This document shows, one piece after another, positions 9,590 to 20,127 of a stretch of DNA of 64,000 nucleotides; the stretch's first letter is position 1; every line of letters starts with the position of its first letter. Both the position numbers and the translations under genes were made by a program. The stretch spans positions 1 to 64,000 of the forward strand of contig NW_022204087.1 in the NCBI RefSeq assembly GCF_007655135.1. The letters run 5' to 3'. The notes beneath the pieces were generated by a model. The model saw only the letters and a list, made by a program, of their open reading frames with translations, had not been told where the DNA came from and made no database searches. The DNA is from Punica granatum (lineage: Eukaryota; Streptophyta; Magnoliopsida; Myrtales; Lythraceae).

Positions 9590-10780
9590 GGTGACCAGCG
9601 TCCGTCACCGAGCGTCACCGAGCGCAGCCAGCGCCCGTCACCGAGCGTCACCGAGCGTAGCCAGCGCCCGTCACCGAGCGTCACCGAGCGCAACCCTCGA
9701 GCGTCACCAGCGTCCGTCACCGAGCGTCACCGAGCGCAACCCTCGGGCGTCACCAACGTCCGTCACCGAGCGTCACCAGCGCCACCCGCACCCATCACCA
9801 CACACCCGGGCCCGTCACTCGCGCACGCCCGTGCTCGTCATCCAGCGCCACCCGCGCCCATCACCAGCACACCCGCGCCCGTCACCCGCGCACGCCCGTG
9901 CTCGTCATCCAGCGCCACCCGCGCCCATCACCAGCACACCCGCGCCCGTCACCCGCGCACGCCCGTGCTCGTCATCCAGCGCCACCCGCGCCCATCACCA
10001 GCACACCCGCGCCCGTCACCCGCGCACTCCCGTGCTCCTCATCCAGCGCCACCCGCGCCATTCACCAGCACACCCGTGCCCGTCACCCGCGCACTCCCGT
10101 GCTCATCATCCAGCGCCACCCGCACCCTTCACCAGCACACCCGTGCCCGTCACCCGCGCACTCCCGTGCTCATCATCCAGCGCCACCCGCGCCCGTCACC
10201 CGCGCATCCCTGTGCTCGTCATCCAGCGCCACCCGCGCCCATCACCAGCACACCCGTGCCGGTCACCCGCGCACGCCCGTGCTCGTCATCCAGCGCCACC
10301 CGCGCCCATCACCAGCACACCCGCGCCCGTCACCCGCGCACGCCCGTGCTCGTCATCCAGCGCCACCCGCGCCCTTCACCAGCACACCCGTGCCCGTCAC
10401 CCGCGCACCCCTGTGCTCGTCATCCAGCGCCACCCGCGCCCATCACCAGCACACCCTTGCCGTCACCCGCGCACGCCCGTGCTCGTCACCAGCGCCACCC
10501 GCGCCCTTCACCAGCACACCCGTGCCCGTCACCCGCGCACTCCCGGGCTCATCATCCAGCGCCACCCGCGCCCGTCACCAGCGCACGCCCGCGCCCGTCA
10601 CCAGCGCACGCCCGCGCCCTTCACCAGCGCACGCCCGCGCCCGTCACCAGCGCACGCCCGCGCCCGTCATCCGCGCACGCCCGCGCCCGTCACCCGCTCC
10701 CGTCCGTGCCCGCCATCCGCGCACGCCCGCGCCCGTCACACGCGCACGTCCTTGCCCAACACCAGCGCTTGTCAGTGCCC
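9590..10780 (+). repeat. GC-rich minisatellite in left Tat LTR
   Basis: Very GC- and CpG-rich units of 67 bp (GTGCTCGTCATCCAGCGCC at 9831 and about 9898) grade at the right end into 23-bp units built on CCCGTCACC and CGCGCACGCC. The absence of A/T-rich stop codons leaves three + frames open for up to 469 codons, all low complexity; these are not genes. The counterpart is at 56440-57205. Confidence 0.85.
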
Positions 10781-12763
10781 ACCAACGCCCGTGCACGTCC
10801 ACCCTTGCGCCCGAATACCCTTTTAAGGGTTCCACCGAGTCACCCGACTCTCAAACACTTCCCCGACTCTTTCCTCGTATTCCGAGGCTAGGTAAAACAC
10901 TTCTGACTTAGAGGAGTTAGGACTTTTTATATTTTTGCATGGCTATGGAGTATTATGGTGTTTCATGCATGTTTCATTTGCAAGATTTAATTTTTATGCA
11001 ATTTTATGTTATATTATGCATGTACACTATCTTATGACTTGCTACCATGTCGGAAAAGAGCTTGGATCATCATAAAGAAGACTATCCCAACCCGATTATG
11101 GCACATTAATTCTCGGCCAACTCTCTAAAGGAGAGGGTTGAGACTTAAATTGCTCTTTTCGGGTTAAGATCGGTCTCCTTAGCCTATTCAAGTTAATTTC
11201 CGAGTTTGTTTTATCATTATTGCATGCATGAAGCCGGTGTTATTTTATCCTTTTCCTTAGTTAACACGTTTGTGAATGTTTGTATGTTTAAATGAGCTAA
11301 ACAAATCGTGATAACGCCAGCTTTTGTTAAAAAGGAGTGCTATTTATCACGGTTGATGTTTGAGCATGCGAGAAATAATTAAACCACGATTAGGAAATCA
11401 TTCGTGACTCGGATAGAGCCATGAGAACCTTCGGCCACCCTTCACAAGATGAAGCCGAGGGCTTCTTGGCCTTCCTTGGGTCAAGAATGAGTTCCTTATC
11501 TCAAGTTTAATTTGTTGATCGGATGATGTGAAGTTTTACTTCAATGTCTTTACGATTCCCATTAAAATATCATGTAAAGACTTTTTCAAACGAAGCATGC
11601 ATGGATTCGAGTATCGATGACTCATTCGGGTCCATTTGGTTATGAGGATAGTTTCGGTCATTAGACCAAATTATCCTCGATCCTTATGGAATCGTCTTGG
11701 TCGTCGAGTCGCGAATCGTTTTCACAATTAATGCATTCGGCATAACCCTTAAGCATTAATGCCACAAACTGGTTAATCGGGACGCTCACACGATTAAACT
11801 CACTTCACACTGATAAAGTTTACCCGAATTGGACATTAATTGATAACTCGCGTCGACGAGTCGTCAAAGGACGTTGGTGCCCTTTTCAAACTTATCAATT
11901 TCAAAACCCGAAACGCGCGGTCCGATGTAGCATGGACGTCTGGAAAGGGCTTCTGTGTCTCAACTTGAGTTTTTACCTGATTCTAGGTAACTCAGGTCAA
12001 GATACAGAAGATCTTTCTAGATCACTTCCGGGCAGATCGACCGGTTCTTTGACTTTTTTGGGGTTCTTGCACAACCCTGGATGATCCAGGGAATCGGTCG
12101 ACACCGGCTACTGGCCGAGGTGGCCCGCACTGCGATCTTTCCCCTTTTCTGAAAACAATTTTCAAATAGAGGGCAAAATTGTCTTTTCACAATCCAGCGA
12201 CATCCTTAGGGTTAGCATAACAGAAACACTACAGTACGGGATAAGAACGGGCTACCTGTTCAGGTGCAGGTTCATCTGCATAACCTTTTCTTATCTAACT
12301 GATGAGTTTCTGTTATCCTAACATAGACTCGGGTAACTAGAACAGTTGATCCCTGTGAGAAAACCTGTGAAATGCTGATTAACCTTTCACTCGACCTAAC
12401 CAAACACTAGATAATGGTTAGGAGGAATTCTAGATTCCAAATCTAGAGTCAAAACACGAGTTTGGTTAATTCAGTGGTAATTCAGTGTCACAATACAGAA
12501 CAACTGTAAAAGCGATCCACACACTTGAGATTTGACTCTCTTTGTCAAGTTCTCAAAACAAAGCCGAATGCTAAAACGTTGGCACATGTTTGATTGTTTA
12601 GCATATGACATTTGCTTACAAAAACACCCCTGGGTTAATAATCTGTTAATTCACGTAAACACGACAATAACAAACACTTTGTCTGTTATTAACATGTTGC
12701 GTGTTATCTTTCCGCACCTGTTTGCCATGCGGGTCGAGCCTGATCCCTAGGCCGAATAATATT

Positions 12764-12834
12764 AGGGTTCAACGCCCTAATCATCGAGCACAGGGTCCAA
12801 CACCCTAATCAACAGTCACAGGGTCCAACGCCCT
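12764..12834 (+). repeat. 28-bp repeat with AGGGT/ACCCT hairpins in LTR
   Basis: Three copies start at 12764, 12792 and 12820. Each forms a short hairpin around an AAC loop: AGGGT-TCAAC-GCCCT, AGGGT-CCAAC-ACCCT, AGGGT-CCAAC-GCCCT. The right LTR keeps three copies (about 54409-54480). Confidence 0.7.
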
Positions 12835-13601
12835 ATTCAGTGAGAGCGTCCATTGAATTTCAGTTCTTCGGTCTTTTCCCTAAACTCACGGTGAGTTAGA
12901 GTGGAATAATAACCGAACGCAAAACGACTGGAATTCGACCCTTTTGTAATTTGTATTTATTGTTTTGAGAGCATTGTAAGGATTCTATTTGGTGCATTTA
13001 TTCTATAAGAATTCCAGTCGGTGAGCGAACGGTCCGAGAGTCGAATTAATCGAATCGGTCTAATGCTTGCCCAGACACAAGTAAATCCAAGATCTCGCGG
13101 TTCTGGTTCACGCAGGGATTCAACCTCCATGGTTCGATGAACTGTAACGCAAGATTGTGAACCAATTCCCTGACATATAGATTTACTTCTCTCCCGGCTT
13201 CTCAACCGACATCGTTTGGTTCATCGAATCTCCGGTGTTAAAACGTGCGAGCCAAGTGCAGCTTAATTCACGCGGTAAATAATAAAACATGCAAGCCTAG
13301 CAAACCAGAGTACCGAAAGGGCGTGCGGGATATAGGCCCGCACGTAACATGAACCCCCGAACACGGACTTTCCGGTTCCGCACATACCAATGCCTTAACA
13401 ACAAACTAGGTGTTCCATACCCCTAGACCTGGGTAACTTATCCGCCCTCGACCTCCGGGTCGTAAAATGATAAGTGGCGACTCCTTCTCTCACGCGTGTC
13501 CGACGCGCGCCCCCGCGGGAAGGTGGACGTTCCGACCAAGCCGCGCGATCCAAAAGCGCGCAATGCGGGCCCCGACGAGAGTCAACATTCGGGTCCGTAC
13601 A

Positions 13602-13763
13602 TGCACGTTGCGGAGGAGCTGGCGCCACAGCCATTCGATCAAGAGCTTGGATCACCAGATCGAGTCATGCAGAGAGCTCCTCTTGCCCCCGCTGAAGCCC
13701 AAGGAACTGGGCTTGCTCGAGTGTGAGTCCCCTCGGAACCTGATGGACGTTTTCCTCATCCAT
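13602..13763 (-). pseudogene. Unit 0: gag N-terminus, truncated
   Basis: Only the first gag codons remain, from ATG at 13763 (MDEENVHQVPRG) to PPQRA, where the left Tat LTR starts at 13601. It carries the in-frame TGA after EELSA found in all units. The APPQRA version matches array 2 and not its array 1 neighbours (DPPQRA). The PBS is at 13850-13861. Confidence 0.75.
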
Positions 13764-13863
13764 TGTGTTTCCCAGAATAATTCCTCACTAAACACTCGTG
13801 TATACACTCCTTCACGTGTTTCACTCGGCCAACAAGAACAAAACCTTATGCTCTGATACCAAA

Positions 13864-14485
13864 TGATAAGCTCACGAACCAGAACTTGATAAAGAAAGAA
13901 GGGTGGAGGGTAGAACCAACTAAACTCACTCGATAAGATGACTCGCCATGAGTAAGAAAAATCGTTTTGATTCGCCACGCTCAAGGATGAATGATAAGAA
14001 TCAGAGTTTTCGCCACTAAACAATGAACCTGTTTAGATAAGAAAAGATAAGAAACGCTCTAAGCAATTTCAATCAAAAATTCATCAAATTCGTCTGTCTT
14101 CCACTCTTACAATAAGATGCATATTTATATAGAGGGAAGACACCCCCCCTGGACTATAAAATAGGAAACTGATATCTGATATCCTCTAGATTACTTTCCT
14201 AAAATAGAGTAATGTAATAATCTGAAATAGGAAACTTAAGATTGCTGACTCAAGCTAATATAGGAATTAATATCTAATTAAGGGAAACTATTATCTTCTC
14301 GTAACAGCTGAAGTCTTTTAAAATATGGGCCATCACTTCGGGCTGGACTCCTCATCTCCTATTTCCGAGCACTTAAGTACGGTAAAGGGCCCGGGGAAAG
14401 TTGCAACAAGCTTCTTGGCCATGGAACGAGTGATAAGACTCGAACTAGATCTGGATCCCTTGAAGTCGTGCTACGATTTGCATCA
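13864..14485 (-). repeat. Unit LTR 1 (622 bp)
   Basis: On the minus strand it starts TGATGCAAATCG and ends AGCTTATCA. Two bases later comes TGGTATCAGAGC, the primer site for initiator Met-tRNA. A TATA box (TATATAAATAT) is at 14121-14131. The first part reads SSPITRSMAKK in one frame, a relic of the integrase tail that CRM-like chromoviruses encode inside the LTR. Confidence 0.88.
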
Positions 14486-16586
14486 ACTTTTCAGATCGAT
14501 CTTTGAAAACACTTTCGAACCATTCAACTCATCAAGCATATCATCTAGTCGAGGAATGGGGTAACGTTATTTTACTGTAATCTTGTTGATGGCCCGACCA
14601 TCGACGCACATTCTCATCGATCCATCCTTCTTGGGCACCAAAAGTGCTGGTACAGAACATGGGCTCATGGACTCCCGTATGTAACCCTTCTCAAGCAATT
14701 CATTCACTTGCCGTTGCAGCTCCTTGGCCTCATTCGGATTGCACCGATATGCCGATCGATTAGGTAAAAGCAGAACCAGGAACGAGATCAATTTGATGCT
14801 CAATCCCCTGAATCGGAGGCAACCTTTCAGGCAACTCCGCAGGAAATACGTCAACGAACTCCTTTAAGAGAGCCATGAACCGAGGCGGAAGAGAAATATG
14901 TGCTTCGGGCGTTGCTTCCTGCATGAAAAGTATGAGAACTAAGTTGAAGTTCAACAGAGTCCTTTCAAGCTCTCCCAATGTCATCACCAAGCTTTCTTTC
15001 TTCAAGCCATTCACACTCGCACTATGGTCCTTTTGCACTTGTTATGGACTAAGTGGTGCTAAGACAATACTCTTCCCTTCTTTAGTGAATGAATAAGTAT
15101 TATTGTATCCATCGTGCAAAGCCCTCCTATCGTATTGCCACGGTCTTCCTAATAGAAGATGACTTGCACTCATCGGAACCACGTCACATACTACTTCATC
15201 TTTATACATCTTCCCAATTGAGAATGGAATACGAACTTGCTGAGTAACTCGTGCCTCGCCTTGATCATTCAGCCATCTCAACTTATAGGGGCATGGATGC
15301 TTTGTAGTAGCCAGATTCAGCTTCTCCACCAAGGTCGTAGACGCAACATTGGTGCAATTCCCACTGTCGATGATAACTCCGCACACCTTATTTTGGATGG
15401 TGCACCGAGTTCGGAAAAGATTGTCCCGCTGTTCTTCTTCCAGCTTTGCTTCGGAACTCAAGACTCGACGAATCATGAGCATCTCACCCTCATCGGCAAA
15501 CTCTACATTCTCTCCCTGCGCACCTCCAGAAACTTCCTCATCCACCCCTTCATCTTCACCCTCGATCTCTTGAGTGTTCTGGATGGTCATCACTCGCCGA
15601 TTCGGACATTGGGAAGCTATGTGTCCTAATCCAAGACATTTGAAGCACTTGATGTCTCGGCTCCGAACAGGGCGTTGCGGATCGGTGTGCTTCTCCTTTC
15701 CCTTTGTCGCCTCAACTTGAGGCCTTTGAGAGCCCCCTACATTCTTCTGCTGCGCATTCCACTTCGAAGAGGATCCTGAACTAGCAGCCACTGGTTTCGG
15801 GTAAAGCACCCGCGATGCATTGAGTTTGCGACGTTTTCGCTGTTTTTCCACCTTACTGGCCAGCGTAATCACATCTTCCCAAAAGACATAGGGCTGCAAC
15901 TCCACGATATCCGCAATTTCCTTGTTCAAGCAATGGTCTGCTCCCGTGGCTCACTCAGTTCGCATCTCATCGACAACATTTCGAACTCCATGACATAATC
16001 TTCAACGGACATACCTCCCTGGCGAATACTCTGCAGTTTGAGGTACAAGTTTTGCTTGTAGTACTCGGGCATGAATCTTCTATGCATGATGCGCTTCATC
16101 TCCCGCCAACTACGAATCCCATCTCCCCTATCTCTTCTTCGCTGCTGCGCCTTTAAGTTTTCCCACCTCAGATTCGCATAATCGGGGAACTCGAGGGCAG
16201 CAAGTTGGCACTTCTGGGCTTCGGAGTACTCATAGCATTCGAACACCTTATCGACGCGCTGGACCCACTCGAGGTACTGTTCAAGGGAACTCGTGCCTTT
16301 GAATTGTGGAATCTTTAACTTGAGATTGGTACCTTCGTGGAACCGGCCGCTCTTCTTCTTCAGGAAGTTCATCCTCCGGGTCAGCTTCATCTTCCACTCG
16401 AACATTCCGTCTAGGAACTCGATGTGCACGTTGCGGAGGATCAGGCGCCACAGCCATTCGATCAAGAGCTTGGATCACCAGATCGAGTCATGCAGAGAGC
16501 TCCTCTTGCCCCCGCTGAAGCCCAAGGAACTGGGCTTGCTCGAGTGTGAGTCCCCTCGGAACCTGATGGACGTTTTCCTCATCCAT
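14486..16586 (-). pseudogene. Unit 1: gag-pro-RT remnant
   Basis: Gag starts at 16586 and meets an in-frame TGA after EELSA. The Retrotrans_gag domain (LKIPQFKGTSS to EQTIA, 16465-15926) is in another frame. A small deletion shifts into nucleocapsid-protease (15929-15042), with CCHC knuckle CFKCLGLGHIASQC and protease motif IIDSGNCTN. A stop after LAPLSP precedes RT (15041-14486), which runs through [18 protein letters not shown] to KIDLKS and breaks off at the LTR before any YxDD. This unit lacks the extra RAIN stop of units 2-5. The PBS is at 16673-16684. Confidence 0.85.
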
Positions 16587-16686
16587 TGTGTTTCCCAGAA
16601 TAATTCCTCACTAAACACTCGTGTATACACTCTTTCACGTGTTTCACTCGTCCAACAAGAACAAAACCTTATGCTCTGATACCAAA

Positions 16687-17308
16687 TGATAAGCTCACGA
16701 ACCAGAACTTGATAAAGAAAGAAGGGTGGAGGGTAGAACCAACTAAACTCACTCGATAAGATGACTCGCCATGAGTAAGAAAAATCGTTTTGATTCGCCA
16801 CGCTCAAGGATGAATGATAAGAATCAGAGTTTTCGCCACTAAACAATGAACCTGTTTAGATAAGAAAAGATAAGAAACGCTCTAAGCAATTTCAATCAAA
16901 AATTCATCAAATTCGTCTGTCTTCCTCTCTTACAATAAGATGCATATTTATATAGAGGGAAGACACCCCCCCTGGACTATAAAATAGGAAACTGATATCT
17001 GATATCCTCTAGATTACTTTCCTAAAATAGAGTAATGTAATAATCTGAAATAGGAAACTTAAGATTGCTGACTCAAGCTAATATAGGAATTAATATCTAA
17101 TTAAGGGAAACTATTATCTTCTCGTAACAGCTGAAGTCTTTTAAAATATGGGCCATCACTTCGGGCTGGACTCCTCATCTCCTATTTCCGAGCACTTAAG
17201 TACGGTAAAGGGCCCGGGGAGAGTTGCAACAAGCTTCTTGGCCATGGAACGAGTGATAGGACTCGAACTAGATCTGGATCCCTTGAAGTCGTGCTACGAT
17301 TTGCATCA
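16687..17308 (-). repeat. Unit LTR 2 (622 bp)
   Basis: Same TGATGC...TTATCA ends and TATA box as LTR 1. It serves as the 5' LTR of unit 1 and abuts the RT end of unit 2. Confidence 0.88.
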
Positions 17309-19405
17309 ACTTTTCAGATCGATCTTTGAAAACAATTTCGAACCATTCAACTCATCAAGCATATCATCTAGTCGAGGAATGGGGTAACGATATTTTACTG
17401 TAATCTAGTTGATGGCCCGACTATCGACGCACATTCTCATCGATCCATCCTTCTTGGGCACCAAAAGTGCTGGTACAGAACATGGGCTCATGGACTCCCG
17501 TATGTAACCCTTTTCAAGCAATTCATTCACCTGCCGTTGCAGCTCCTTGGCCTCATTCGGATTGCACTGATATGCCGATCGATTAGGAAAAGCAGAACCA
17601 GGAATGAGATCAATTTGATGCTCAATCCCCTGAATCGGAGGCAACCTTTCAGGCAACTCCGCAGGAAATACGTCAACGAACTCCTTTAAGAGAGCCATGA
17701 ACCGAGGCGGAAGAGAAATATGTGCTTCGGGCGTTGCTTCCTGCATGAAAAGTATGAGAACTAAGTTGAAGTTCAACAGAGTCCTTTCAAGCTCTCCCAA
17801 TGTCATCACCAAGCTTTCTTTCTTCAAGCCATTCACACTCGCACTATGGTCCTTTTGCACTTGTTATGGACTAAGTGGTGCTAAGACAATACTCTTCCCT
17901 TCCTTGGTGAATGAATAAGTATTATTGTATCCATCGTGCAAAGCCCTCCTATCGTATTGCCACGGTCTTCCCAATAGAAGATGACTTGCACTCATCGGAA
18001 CCACGTCACATACTAATTCATCTTTATACATCTTCCCAATTGAGAATGGAATACGAACTTGCTGAGTAACTCGTGCCTCGCCTTGATCATTCAGCCATCT
18101 CAACTTATAGGGGCATGGATGCTTTGTAGTAGCCAGATTCAGCTTCTCCACCAAGGTCGTAGATGCAACATTGGTACTACTCCCACTGTCGATGATAACT
18201 CCGCACACCTTATTTTGGATGGTGCACCGAGTTCGGAAAAGATTGTCCCGCTGTTCTTCTTCCAGCTTTGCTTCGGAACTCAAGACTCGACGAATCATGA
18301 GCATCTCACCCTCATCGGCAAACTCTACATTCTCTCCCTGCGCACCTCCACAAACCTCCTCATCCACCCCTTCATCTTCACTCTCGATCTCTTGAGTGTT
18401 CTGGATGGTCATCACTTGCCGATTCGGACATTGGGAAGCTATGTGTCCTAATCCAAGACATTTGAAGAACTTGATGTCTCGTCTCCGAACAGGGCGTTGC
18501 GGATCGGTGTGCTTCTCCTTTCCCTTTGTCACCTCAGCTTGAGGGCTTTGAGAGCCCCCTACATCCTTCTGCTGCGCATTCCACTTCGAAGAGGATCCTG
18601 AACTAGCAGCCACTGGTTTTGGGTAAAGCACCCGCGATGCATTGAGTTTGCGACGTTTTCGCTGTTTTTCCACCTTACTGGCCAGCGTAATCACATCTTC
18701 CCAAAAGACATAGGGTTGCAACTCCACGATATCCGCAATTTCCTTGTTCAAGCAATGGTCTGCTCCCGTGGCTCACTCAGTTCGCATCTCATCGACAACA
18801 TTTCGAACTCCATGACATAATCTTCAACGGACATACCTCCCTGGCGAATACTCTGCAGTTTGAGGTACAAGTTTTGCTTGTAGTACTCGGGCATGAATCT
18901 TCTATGCATGATGCGCTTCATCTCCCGCCAACTACGAATCCCATCTCCCCTATCTCTTCTTCGCTGCGCCTTTAAGTTTTCCCACCACAGATTCGCATAA
19001 TCGGTGAACTCGAGGGCAGCAAGTTGGCACTTCTGGGCTTCGGAGTACTCATAGCATTCGAACACCTTATCGACGCGCTGGACCCACTCGAGGTACTCTT
19101 CAGGGGAACTCGTGCCTTTGAATTGTGGAATCTTTAACTTGAGATTGGTACCTTCGTGGAACCGGCCGTTCTTCTTCTTCAGGAAGTTCATCCTCCGGGT
19201 CAGCTTCATCTTCCACTCGAACATTCCGTCTAGGAACTCGATGTGCACGTTGCGGAGGATCAGGCGCCACAGCCATTCGATCAAGAGCTTGGATCACCAG
19301 ATCGAGTCATGCAGAGAGCTCCTCTTGCCCCCGCTGAAGCCCAAGGAACTGGGCTTGCTCGAGTGTGAGTCCCCTCGGAACCTGATGGACGTTTTCCTCA
19401 TCCAT
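17309..19405 (-). pseudogene. Unit 2: gag-pro-RT remnant
   Basis: The gag domain is 19284-18748 and nucleocapsid-protease 18751-17864. The first zinc-knuckle Cys is replaced by Phe (FFKCLGLGH), and the protease motif reads DSGSSTN. This is the only unit whose RT segment stays in one frame across PGSAFPNRSAY (17860-17405), because it lacks the extra base seen elsewhere. It stops after RAIN. Confidence 0.85.
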
Positions 19406-19505
19406 TGTGTTACCCAGAATAATTCCTCACTAAACACTCGTGTATACACTCCTTCACGTGTTTCACTCGTCCAACAAGAACAAAACCTTATGCTCTAATA
19501 CCAAA

Positions 19506-20127
19506 TGATAAGCTCACGAACCAGAACTTGATAAAGAAAGAAGGGTGGAGGGTAGAACCAACTAAACTCACTCGATAAGATGACTCGCAATGAGTAAGAA
19601 AAATCGTTTTGATTCGCCACGCTCAAGGATGAATGATAAGAATCAGAGTTTTCGCCACTAAACAATGAACCTGTTTAGATAAGAAAAGATAAGAAACGCT
19701 TTAAGCAATTTCAATCAAAAATTCATCAAATTCGTCTGTCTTCCTCTCTTACAATAAGATGCATATTTATATAGAGGGAAGACACCCCCCCTGGACTATA
19801 AAATAGGAAACTGATATCTGATATCCTCTAGATTACTTTCCTAAAATAGAGTAATGTAATAATCTGAAATAGGAAACTTAAGATTGCTGACTCAAGCTAA
19901 TATAGGAATTAATATCTAATTAAGGGAAACTATTATCTTCTCGTAACAGCTGAAGTCTTTTAAAATATGGGCCATCACTTCGGGCTGGACTCCTCATCTC
20001 CTATTTCCGAGCACTTAAGTACGGTAAAGGGCCCGGGGAGAGTTGCAACAAGCTTCTTGGCCATGGAACGAGTGATAGGACTCGAACTAGATCTGGATCC
20101 CTTGAAGTCGTGCTACGATTTGCATCA
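19506..20127 (-). repeat. Unit LTR 3 (622 bp)
   Basis: Full-length shared LTR between units 2 and 3, with the same ends. The base next to the PBS complement is altered (CTAATACC for CTGATACC), weakening the primer site. Confidence 0.88.

Larger units (their letters stand above)
1..13601 (+). mobile_element. Left Tat-lineage Ty3/gypsy element, 3' part
   Basis: This is the 3' part of a large LTR retrotransposon read on the + strand. It has a DUF7745-type relic, then a noncoding repeat-rich region, a polypurine tract at 6762-6770 and a long LTR starting TGTCAGCACC and ending CCGTACA. The assignment to the Tat lineage rests on its close match, in inverted order, to the right-hand element, whose pol carries the second RNase H typical of Tat. 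No gag or pol is visible in this copy between the relic and the LTR; they lie left of the window or are deleted. The 5' LTR is not in the window. Confidence 0.8.
6776..13601 (+). repeat. 3' LTR of left Tat element (6.8 kb)
   Basis: It begins TGTCAGCACC just after a PPT and ends CCGTACA, where the match to the right element stops and array sequence begins. It is 6826 bp, against 5492 bp for the right LTR. The extra length is mainly the 192-bp repeats (about 8900-9460) and a longer GC-rich minisatellite (9590-10780). Stretches at 6776-8000 and 10900-13601 match the right LTR closely. No conserved protein is encoded. Confidence 0.85.

Noticed and set aside
9417..10911. Three overlapping long open frames (337-469 codons) rich in His, Arg, Pro and Ser
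   Set aside because: They arise from the GC-rich minisatellite, are open in three frames at once, and are low-complexity without any domain.
14325..14564. 79-codon + frame (MGHHFGLDSSS...) in every unit
   Set aside because: It lies antisense across the LTR start and the RT end; the sense strand carries the integrase-tail relic there.
15237..15629. 130-codon + strand frame repeated in every unit (MLSNSCLALI...)
   Set aside because: It is antisense to the protease and nucleocapsid and exists only because of the codon pattern of the sense gene.
16673..16684. GCTCTGATACCA resembling the 3' end of a tRNA gene
   Set aside because: Only the terminal bases of initiator Met-tRNA are present next to an LTR end, which is the primer binding site; no tRNA body is visible.
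16475..16846. 123-codon minus frame across LTR, PBS and gag start in most units
   Set aside because: It overlaps the real gag start in another frame and crosses the primer site; no resemblance to a protein.
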